From an uncultured Eubacteriales bacterium (GTDB lineage Bacteria; Bacillota; Clostridia; Lachnospirales; CAG-274), in assembly GCA_902496345.1 (NCBI GenBank), contig CABVAP010000100.1:1-8452 (forward strand): 8,452 nt of DNA, written 5' to 3'. The notes beneath the pieces are model-generated. The model saw only the letters and a program-made list of their open reading frames with translations, did no database searches and was not told the DNA's origin. This document shows, piece after piece, positions 1-5,876 of the stretch (position 1 is the first letter of the stretch; each line of letters starts with the position of its first letter). A program made the translations under genes and the position numbers.

Positions 1-53
1 TAAAAGTCTGCGACGCTTTTTGAAATCGACAATAACGATAAAAATTAACTTTT

Positions 54-82
54 TCGACACTCTGCAAATTTTTTTATATATT
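54..82 (+). promoter_or_regulatory. Candidate sigma-A promoter before speE
   Basis: TCGACA at 54-59 and TATATT at 77-82 are separated by 17 bases, a good spacing for a housekeeping promoter. Transcription would start near 89, leaving a very short leader that barely contains the ribosome binding site at 92-97. The region is almost pure A+T, so a chance match is easy. speE may equally be read from a gene to the left of the window. Confidence 0.25.
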
Positions 83-105
83 TCACTGAAAGGGGAGATA
101 TTATT

Positions 106-948
106 ATGGAACTTTGGTACACAGAAGAACACAGCCCTGATGTAAGATTTTCTATTAGAGTAGACGAACACTTATATTCTGCTAAAAGCAATTTTCAAAG
201 AATTGACATTATGCGTTCAAATGAATTTGGTGTTTTCTTGACACTTGACAGCCTTATGATGGTTACTGAAAAAGATGAGTTTATTTATCACGATATGATT
301 TCTCACGTACCTATGGCTGTTAATCCTGACATCAAAAAGGTTCTTGTTATCGGTGGCGGTGACGGTGGAACGGTTAGGGAACTTACTAAGTATGACTCTA
401 TTGAGGAAATTGATTTAGTCGAAATAGACGAAATGGTCGTTTCGGCTTGTAAGAAATATTTACCTCAAACTGCCGGAAAATTATCAGACGAAAGAGTTAA
501 AATCTTTTATGAAGATGGTCTTAAATTTGTTCGTAACAAAGAAAAACTATATGACCTTATAATCGTTGATTCTACTGACCCTTTTGGTCCTGGTGAGGGG
601 TTATTCACAAAAGAGTTCTATGGAAATTGTTTTAAGATTTTGACTGATGACGGTATACTCGTTAATCAACACGAAAGTCCTTATTATAAAATATATGCCG
701 ATTCATTACAAAGGGCAAATGAAAAAATAAAACAATTTTTCCCTTGTACAAAGTTATATCAGGCTCATATTCCGACTTATCCTTCCGGACATTGGCTCTT
801 TGGGTTTGCTTCAAAAAAATTTGACCCGATAAAAGACATTAAAGAGGATTATTGGAACGGTCTTGGAATTAAAACAAAGTACTATAATACAGAACTGCAT
901 AAGGGTAGTTTTGCTCTCCCTAACTATGTTAAGGAATTGATTGAATAA
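106..948 (+). CDS. speE: Polyamine aminopropyltransferase (spermidine synthase family)
   Basis: This cytosolic enzyme transfers the aminopropyl group of decarboxylated S-adenosylmethionine (dcSAM) to an amine, classically putrescine, giving spermidine and methylthioadenosine. The 280-residue length is normal for the bacterial family. Family motifs visible in order are FQRIDI (30-35), DEFIYHDMISHVP (57-69), the nucleotide-binding GGGDGG (83-88), LVEID (104-108, with Glu106 expected to hold the ribose), YEDG (135-138), the catalytic DSTDP (155-159, Asp155 and Asp158) and PTYPSGHW (223-230). The start is set by GGGGAG at 92-97, eight bases before the ATG. It sits 176 bases upstream of the carboxyspermidine dehydrogenase, with a hairpin repeat between them. 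No speD, which would supply dcSAM, is in the window. Family membership is very secure. The acceptor could be putrescine, spermidine, agmatine or another amine; the sequence alone does not decide this. Confidence 0.95.
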   Translation: MELWYTEEHSPDVRFSIRVDEHLYSAKSNFQRIDIMRSNEFGVFLTLDSLMMVTEKDEFIYHDMISHVPMAVNPDIKKVLVIGGGDGGTVRELTKYDSIEEIDLVEIDEMVVSACKKYLPQTAGKLSDERVKIFYEDGLKFVRNKEKLYDLIIVDSTDPFGPGEGLFTKEFYGNCFKILTDDGILVNQHESPYYKIYADSLQRANEKIKQFFPCTKLYQAHIPTYPSGHWLFGFASKKFDPIKDIKEDYWNGLGIKTKYYNTELHKGSFALPNYVKELIE

Positions 949-967
949 AAGTTTAAGATTTAGATTT

Positions 968-996
968 TTGTAAAATTTTGTTTTAACTACTATAAG
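968..996 (+). promoter_or_regulatory. Candidate promoter before the dehydrogenase-decarboxylase pair
   Basis: TTGTAA (968-973) and TATAAG (991-996) are 17 bases apart, just after the speE stop. If real, it gives the downstream pair a leader of about 120 bases carrying all three hairpins at 1011-1080. The match is moderate and the background is A+T-rich, so this is only a possibility. Read-through from speE is the alternative. Confidence 0.22.
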
Positions 997-1010
997 ACGA
1001 TGACAAGAAA

Positions 1011-1080
1011 GGAAACGAAGTTTCCGACAAAAGTTTAGGTCAAGCCTTTTTAAAGGCTTGTGGGTGTGGGCAAAGCCCAC
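1011..1080. repeat. Three-hairpin intergenic element (repeat-like)
   Basis: Three inverted repeats stand almost side by side. GGAAAC/GTTTCC (1011-1025) closes a GAA loop, CAAGCC/GGCTTG (1041-1060) can extend through TTT/AAA to leave a tiny T loop, and GTGGGC/GCCCAC (1066-1080) closes an AAA loop. The third is followed by GGTTTT, which is too short a T-run for a confident terminator. The block is visibly richer in G+C than its surroundings. From memory, clostridial genomes carry dispersed intergenic elements with a similar look (a lead-in AAAGTTT, a hairpin, then a GTGGG-loop-CCCAC hairpin), so I favour a copy of such a repeat. In RNA it could protect mRNA ends or dampen read-through from speE. 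Confidence 0.5.
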
Positions 1081-1124
1081 GGTTTTAATTGTTTTAAATA
1101 TTGTTTATTAGGAGGAATTGAAAA

Positions 1125-2324
1125 ATGGGTAAAGCTTTAATTATTGGTGCTGGTGGCGTTGCAAGCGTTGTTGTTCATAAATGTTGTCAAAATTCTGAGG
1201 TCTTTGAAGAGATTTGTATAGCTAGTAGAACAAAATCAAAATGTGACGCTCTTAAAGAAAAACTTGATGGTGGAAAAACTAAAATCCAAACTGCTCAAGT
1301 TGATGCAGATAACGTTGATGAACTTGTTGAACTTATAAACCAGTTTAAACCTGACATCGTTATAAACGTTGCTCTTCCTTATCAGGATTTGACTATTATG
1401 GACGCTTGTCTTGCTACTAAGACAAATTATATGGATACTGCTAACTATGAACCTCTTGACACTGCTAAATTTGAATATAAATGGCAATGGGCTTATAGAG
1501 AAAAATTTGAAAAAGCCGGTATAACTGCTCTTCTTGGTAGTGGCTTTGACCCTGGTGTTACCGGAGTTTTCTGTGCTTATGCTCAAAAACACTACTTTGA
1601 TGAAATTAATTATATTGATATTCTTGACGCTAATGCCGGTGACCACGGTTATCCTTTCGCTACTAACTTTAACCCTGAAATTAACATAAGAGAAGTTAGT
1701 GCAAAAGGTAGCTATATTGAAAATGGTAAATGGGTTGAAACTGAACCTATGGAAATTAAAAAGGTTTATAACTTCCCTGAAATCGGTGAAAAAGATATGT
1801 ACTTACTTCACCACGAAGAACTTGAGTCACTTGCTCTTAACATCAAAGGTATCAAAAGAATCCGTTTCTTTATGACTTTCTCTGAAAAATATCTTACTCA
1901 CCTTAAAGTTCTTGAAAATGTCGGTATGACTTCTATCGAACCTATCGACTTTGAAGGTAAAAAAATTGTTCCTTTACAATTCCTTAAAGCTGTTCTTCCT
2001 GACCCTGCTTCTTTAGGACCTAGAACTAAAGGTAAAACTAATATCGGTTGTATTATGCAAGGTGTTAAAGACGGTGTTCCTAAAACTTATTATGTTTACA
2101 ACGTTTGCGACCATCAGGAATGTTACAAAGAAGTTGGTTCACAGGCTATATCTTACACAACCGGTGTACCTGCTATGATTGGTGCTATGATGATTATGAC
2201 TGGTAAATGGAACAAAGCCGGCGTTTACAACATTGAAGAATTTGACCCAGACCCATTTATGGAGGCTTTAAATAAATTTGGTCTTCCTTGGAAAGAAAGT
2301 TTTAATCCTGAACTTGTTGACTAA
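1125..2324 (+). CDS. Carboxynorspermidine/carboxyspermidine dehydrogenase (saccharopine dehydrogenase family)
   Basis: This enzyme reductively condenses aspartate semialdehyde with putrescine (or diaminopropane), using NADPH, to form carboxyspermidine (or carboxynorspermidine). It belongs to the saccharopine dehydrogenase fold. The 399-residue protein opens with the Rossmann motif GAGGVAS (8-14). ASRT (33-36) follows at the end of the second strand, where Arg35 is placed to bind the NADPH phosphate. Further conserved blocks are NVALPYQDLTIMDACL (81-96), GSGFDPGVTG (138-147), DANAGDHGYPFATNF (168-182) and SYTTGVPAM (343-351). AGGAGG at 1110-1115 fixes the start. The decarboxylase gene follows after 32 bases, so the two are surely cotranscribed; that pairing separates this enzyme from lysine-pathway saccharopine dehydrogenases, for which it is often named. 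Leucine and valine codons are mostly CTT and GTT, suggesting good expression. The putrescine-versus-diaminopropane preference is inferred, not seen. Confidence 0.93.
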   Translation: MGKALIIGAGGVASVVVHKCCQNSEVFEEICIASRTKSKCDALKEKLDGGKTKIQTAQVDADNVDELVELINQFKPDIVINVALPYQDLTIMDACLATKTNYMDTANYEPLDTAKFEYKWQWAYREKFEKAGITALLGSGFDPGVTGVFCAYAQKHYFDEINYIDILDANAGDHGYPFATNFNPEINIREVSAKGSYIENGKWVETEPMEIKKVYNFPEIGEKDMYLLHHEELESLALNIKGIKRIRFFMTFSEKYLTHLKVLENVGMTSIEPIDFEGKKIVPLQFLKAVLPDPASLGPRTKGKTNIGCIMQGVKDGVPKTYYVYNVCDHQECYKEVGSQAISYTTGVPAMIGAMMIMTGKWNKAGVYNIEEFDPDPFMEALNKFGLPWKESFNPELVD

Positions 2325-2356
2325 TTAACTGATTATTAACTATTGAGGAATTTATA

Positions 2357-3508
2357 ATGATAAATGATGAAAATTTGAATGGTTTACAGACACCTTGTTA
2401 TGTCGTTGATGAAAGTCTTCTTATAAAAAATCTTGAACTTTTACACGATGTTGAACAAAAAACAGGCTGTCATATTCTACTTGCCCAAAAGGGATTTTCT
2501 ATGTACAGCGTTTATCCACTTATTGCTAAATATTTAAGTGGTGTTACATCTAGTTCACTCTTTGAGGCTAAACTTGGCTTTGAAGAAATGGGAAAAGAAG
2601 TTCACATCTATTCACCGGCTTACAGAGAAGAAGAATTTGATGAAATCCTTAAGTATTGCGGGCATATCGTTTTTAACTCTTTTGACCAGTTTAATAAATA
2701 TAAAAACAAGGTCGCAAACTCTGGAAAAAAAGTTGAATGTGGCATAAGAATAAACCCTGAATATTCTGAAATTGAAACAGATATATACAACCCTTGTTTT
2801 AAAAATTCAAGAATGGGCATAACATTACAACATTTTGAAGAGGGTGTTGAAAAATATGGTCTTGACGGTGTAGACGGTATACATTTCCACACTATGTGTG
2901 AACAAAATTCTGATACACTCGAAAGAACTATTAAAGTTGTTGACGAAAAATTTGGCAAATATTTAAAGCAAATGAAATGGGTAAACTTTGGTGGCGGTCA
3001 TCATATTACAAGAAAAGATTATGATGTTCAAAAACTTATTGATTGTATTTTATTTATAAAAAACAAATACAATGTTGATGTTTACCTTGAACCGGGAGAA
3101 GCAGTTGCTCTTAACACAGGTTTTCTTGTTTCTAAAGTTCTTGATACTATGAAAAATGGTATGGATATTGCTATTTTAGATACATCTGCTGCTTGCCATA
3201 TGCCTGATGTTCTTGAAATGCCTTATCGTCCGGAAATAATCGGTGCTGATTTGCCGAACAAAAAACAGTTTACTTACCGTCTTGGTAGTGCTACTTGTTT
3301 ATCCGGTGATATTATCGGTGATTATTCTTTTGACAAACCTCTTAAAGAGGGAGATAAGCTCATTTTTTGTGATATGGCACATTATTCTATGGTTAAGAAT
3401 AATACCTTTAATGGTATTAATTTACCTGATATTGTGCTTTATACAAAAGACAAGCAATTTAAGGTTATTAAAAAATTTGGTTATGAAGATTTTAAGTCTA
3501 GACTTTAA
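2357..3508 (+). CDS. nspC: Carboxynorspermidine/carboxyspermidine decarboxylase
   Basis: This PLP enzyme removes CO2 from carboxyspermidine (or carboxynorspermidine) to yield spermidine (or norspermidine), the final step after the upstream dehydrogenase. It is a fold-type III (alanine racemase-like) decarboxylase related to diaminopimelate and ornithine decarboxylases, and 383 residues is the usual length. Lys45 in AQKGF is the expected Schiff-base lysine. GIHFHTMCE (174-182) gives the conserved histidines. The glycine-rich NFGGGHH (210-216) should bind the PLP phosphate, LEPGEAV (244-250) follows, GSATCLSGDIIG (310-321) carries catalytic Cys314 and Asp318, and MAHYSMVKNNTFNG (340-353) carries the PLP-contacting tyrosine. 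The start follows TGAGGA near 2344-2349. A strong terminator 15 bases after the stop ends the operon, so speB/agmatinase, often nearby in relatives, does not follow here. Putrescine must come from elsewhere. Confidence 0.94.
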   Translation: MINDENLNGLQTPCYVVDESLLIKNLELLHDVEQKTGCHILLAQKGFSMYSVYPLIAKYLSGVTSSSLFEAKLGFEEMGKEVHIYSPAYREEEFDEILKYCGHIVFNSFDQFNKYKNKVANSGKKVECGIRINPEYSEIETDIYNPCFKNSRMGITLQHFEEGVEKYGLDGVDGIHFHTMCEQNSDTLERTIKVVDEKFGKYLKQMKWVNFGGGHHITRKDYDVQKLIDCILFIKNKYNVDVYLEPGEAVALNTGFLVSKVLDTMKNGMDIAILDTSAACHMPDVLEMPYRPEIIGADLPNKKQFTYRLGSATCLSGDIIGDYSFDKPLKEGDKLIFCDMAHYSMVKNNTFNGINLPDIVLYTKDKQFKVIKKFGYEDFKSRL

Positions 3509-3523
3509 ATACTAATTGTATAT

Positions 3524-3585
3524 AGCGTTGCATTGACCTTTATCTTTTATTTTGATAAACTTGGTCGATGTGACGCTGTTTTTTT
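3524..3585 (+). terminator. Intrinsic terminator of the polyamine operon
   Basis: A 15-pair arm runs from AGCGT at 3524 to GACC at 3538 and pairs with GGTCG through ACGCT (3563-3577), with three G-U wobbles. After a three-base bulge (CTT) the stem continues as TTTATC/GATAAA around an A+T loop. Seven T's follow at 3579-3585. The stem is unusually long for a simple terminator. There is no A-run on the left side, so it should act only on + strand transcripts. Confidence 0.88.
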
Positions 3586-3608
3586 GTTTAATATAAATCT
3601 TAAAACGA

Positions 3609-3637
3609 TAGACAAGATACTTTTATTGTGGTATATT
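3609..3637 (+). promoter_or_regulatory. Promoter of the SLH surface-protein gene
   Basis: TAGACA (3609-3614), 17 bases, then TATATT (3632-3637) preceded by TGG, an extended -10 pattern. Transcription would start near 3644, giving a leader of about 40 bases with AGGAGGG at 3672-3678. The -10 and start region closely resembles the one before glgP, which strengthens both calls. The preceding operon is terminated at 3585, so a promoter is required here. Confidence 0.6.
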
Positions 3638-3684
3638 AATCTTATACTAGATGAATTACTTTTATTTTTATAGGAGGGATTTAT

Positions 3685-5691
3685 ATGAAAAAATTTATTT
3701 CAATTATGCTTTCTGTTATTATGCTATCAAGTGCTAGTTCTGTTTATGCCGGTGAAATATCTGACACAATCCAAAACGTAATTACTAGTGTAAAAGAAAA
3801 AATTGACATTCCTGATGAATTTTCTGAGTTCGATTATTCTATTGGTGAATATGACGGAAAAGAAGATTATAACCTAACTTGGACAAAAATAAATCCAGAA
3901 ACAAATGAAGAAGAAAAATCTATACTTGTTGTTATTGACAAGGACAGTAATCTTATAAATTATGAAAAATTTGATTATTCAAAAGATAAGGAAGTGGATT
4001 TTTCTAGAAAGATTTCTAAAGATGAGGCATTACAATGTGCAAAGGACTTTATCAAAAAAGTTATGCCAAACGTAAGCGATGAATATTCTGTCTTAGACTA
4101 CAACGCCAGCAGTGCTTTATATTCATTTACTTTTTCAAGAGTCAAAAATGGTGTTCCTGTGAAATTTAATAGATTTTATATTGATGTATACAGCGATACC
4201 GGTGAAATTCAAAGTTTCCGTTCTGGTTACAAAAATGTAAATGATGACAGTTTTGAAAGTACAGACTCTGTTGCAAAAAAGGACGATGCTATAAACTCTT
4301 TACTTCAATCAGGTTGTTTTAAACCTCAATATTATTTTAATTATGACTATCAGAAAAAAGAGGGTAAAGTTTTTCTTGCTTACCCTAGCTATTTAGTTTG
4401 CAACAAATCTGTGGACGCTAAAACTTTAGACATTGTTAAACCAGCTGATGATTTTATCGTCTACAAAGAAGCTGATACAATGGAAACAGATACAGCAAAA
4501 GCAGGTTTAGCTGATACAAATAATTTGTCTGAAATTGAAATTTCAAAGATAGAAGAGTCTAAAGATATTATTACAAAGGAAAAAGCTCAAGAACTTATAA
4601 ATGCTAACATACCTAGCAATATTAAATTTGGTGAACTTAACTACTCTACTATTTTTAGAAAAAATGTTGACAAAGACCAATATGTTTGGAGTTTCAATTA
4701 TGAAAATGGTTACGCCTCTATTGATGCAAAAACAAAAGAAATATTAGGTTTCTATTGCTATGATAATTACGAATATAACGAGAGTATTCCAAAGGAAGTT
4801 TCAAGCAAAAGAAAAGCTTTAGCAAACGACCTTATTCAAAAATTAGCACCTGCTAAATTAAATAATATTGAGTTATCAGAAGAAAATTCGACTAATTCTG
4901 AACTTCATTTCGTTAGAAAAGTAAATGGTTATGATTTTCAGGAAAATGGTATAGTTATTATATTTGATGATAAAGATAACATTATTGATTACAATTGTTT
5001 CTGGTACAATTCTGTTAAGTTCCCTAATCCAACAAAGATTATTGAACCTAAAACAGCTTTTGATATTATAGACAAGGACGGTAAATTTGGATTGTCTTAC
5101 GAAATTATTGAGCAAAATCAAGTTAATCCTGTTACACTTACTTACTCATTAACAAATGGGGAAAACGTTCCACCTTATATTGACGCAAGCACAGGCGAAA
5201 AACTTGGCTATGATGGTGAAGTTTATGAGGAAGAATTTAAAGCACCTGAAAGTTACAAAGATATTGCCGGTCATTGGTGTGAAAAATATGCCAACAAGTT
5301 GCTTGAAATGGGTTTATTTGTTAAACGTGATATGCTCCTACCTGATGAAAAAATTACAAAAGAAGATTTTAACAAGGCTTATAACCGATATGGCATAGAT
5401 ACAGACGATATATTCTCAAACGACAGCGAATTTATCACAAGAAGAGAGGTTTGCCGATTTGTTACAGAAATCTTTAATTATGAAAAAATAGTTGACAAAC
5501 AGAATTTATTTAAAAATGTTTTTTCTGACGTTGACGAAAGTGACGCAGATTTTGGTAGCATAGCTATCGCTAACGCACTTGGGATAGTTACTGCTGACGC
5601 AAACGGAAAATTTGACCCAGACAGAGAGATTACAAACGCAGAGGCTGTAAAAATAATTTATTCTATTTGTGAAAACGGTCAATTGTTATAA
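3685..5691 (+). CDS. Secreted PepSY/YcdB-like repeat protein with C-terminal SLH repeats
   Basis: A 668-residue exported protein of unknown substrate. Residues 1-22 form a signal peptide: MKK, a hydrophobic stretch, then VYA with likely cleavage before Gly23. Residues 39-513 contain repeated units of a helix followed by a beta-sheet with the pattern NG...D...TGEI, as in the YcdB/YcdC and PepSY families. I see units near 39-100, 110-182, 196-250, 296-360, 372-449 and 453-513, suggesting two triplets. An SLH repeat spans about 524-570 (YKDIAGHW to ITKEDF), a half-repeat holding ITRREV lies at 584-600, and a second full SLH spans 612-661 (VFSDVDE to ITNAEA). SLH repeats normally bind pyruvylated cell-wall polymers, so it is probably wall-attached. 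PepSY-type domains are often linked to protease inhibition or peptide binding; applying that here is inference. No enzyme motif is evident. AGGAGGG at 3672-3678 fixes the start. It is transcribed alone or with glgP by read-through, since no clear terminator follows. Confidence 0.85.
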   Translation: MKKFISIMLSVIMLSSASSVYAGEISDTIQNVITSVKEKIDIPDEFSEFDYSIGEYDGKEDYNLTWTKINPETNEEEKSILVVIDKDSNLINYEKFDYSKDKEVDFSRKISKDEALQCAKDFIKKVMPNVSDEYSVLDYNASSALYSFTFSRVKNGVPVKFNRFYIDVYSDTGEIQSFRSGYKNVNDDSFESTDSVAKKDDAINSLLQSGCFKPQYYFNYDYQKKEGKVFLAYPSYLVCNKSVDAKTLDIVKPADDFIVYKEADTMETDTAKAGLADTNNLSEIEISKIEESKDIITKEKAQELINANIPSNIKFGELNYSTIFRKNVDKDQYVWSFNYENGYASIDAKTKEILGFYCYDNYEYNESIPKEVSSKRKALANDLIQKLAPAKLNNIELSEENSTNSELHFVRKVNGYDFQENGIVIIFDDKDNIIDYNCFWYNSVKFPNPTKIIEPKTAFDIIDKDGKFGLSYEIIEQNQVNPVTLTYSLTNGENVPPYIDASTGEKLGYDGEVYEEEFKAPESYKDIAGHWCEKYANKLLEMGLFVKRDMLLPDEKITKEDFNKAYNRYGIDTDDIFSNDSEFITRREVCRFVTEIFNYEKIVDKQNLFKNVFSDVDESDADFGSIAIANALGIVTADANGKFDPDREITNAEAVKIIYSICENGQLL

Positions 5692-5741
5692 TTTCACCTA
5701 GATTACAGCCATTTATTTTTTAATCATAAATTTAATTAAAA

Positions 5742-5824
5742 ATAACATAAATTTATTTGTTATATTTTGAAAAAAGTGGTATTATTAATGTATACTAAAT
5801 TTATAATTTGAATAAATTTATTTG
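5742..5824. promoter_or_regulatory. Paired A+T palindromes flanking the glgP promoter (possible operators)
   Basis: The 13-mer ATAAATTTATTTG occurs twice, at 5747-5759 and 5812-5824, 65 bases apart (about six helical turns), with palindromic cores. The first overlaps the candidate -35 hexamer and also sits inside a wider inverted repeat ATAACA/TGTTAT (5742-5763). The second lies in the leader, downstream of the start. The placement suits a regulator that binds both sites. Such words are easily produced by chance in A+T-rich DNA, so confidence is low. Confidence 0.3.
5757..5785 (+). promoter_or_regulatory. Promoter of glgP
   Basis: TTGTTA (5757-5762), 17 bases, then TATTAT (5780-5785) preceded by TGG. 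An overlapping alternative is TTGAAA (5767-5772) with TATACT (5791-5796) at 18 bases. I prefer the first because the same extended -10 arrangement precedes the SLH protein gene. The leader to the glgP start is about 85 bases, A+T-rich, without an obvious riboswitch fold. Confidence 0.55.
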
Positions 5825-5876
5825 GATTATGTTTTTTAGATATTACAATAACTGTTTAGTTTGAGGAGGTAAATAG

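Noticed and set aside
2..21. Possible terminator hairpin at the left edge (AAAAGTC, TGC, GAC, GC, TTTT)
   Set aside because: The strong part is only three pairs, and the A/T arm needs a two-base bulge. It could belong to an upstream gene, but the visible sequence is too short to support it.
2..142. Open frame running in from the left edge into speE
   Set aside because: It has no start in the window, overlaps the well-supported speE start by 37 bases, and its translation is low-complexity with no recognisable pattern. More likely chance than the end of an upstream gene.
811..1080. 89-codon - strand frame covering the end of speE and the hairpin block
   Set aside because: Its beginning lies in the hairpin repeat, there is no credible ribosome binding site, and the product shows no domain. 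Best explained as chance.
1236..1646. 136-codon open frame on the - strand inside the dehydrogenase gene
   Set aside because: It lies fully within a clearly coding gene of a known family on the other strand, has no clear ribosome binding site, and its Ser/Phe/Ile-rich product is typical of the antisense of A+T-rich coding DNA. The same applies to the - strand frames at 2620-2958 and 6987-7283.
3509..3684. Small RNA or riboswitch between the polyamine operon and the SLH gene
   Set aside because: The only strong fold is the terminator stem. The remaining sequence is accounted for by the promoter and a leader of about 40 bases with no known riboswitch motif.
5692..5765. Terminator after the SLH protein gene
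   Set aside because: The only inverted repeat (ATAACA/TGTTAT, 5742-5763) is pure A+T apart from one G-C pair and has only a four-T run nearby. It fits an operator or chance better than a terminator.
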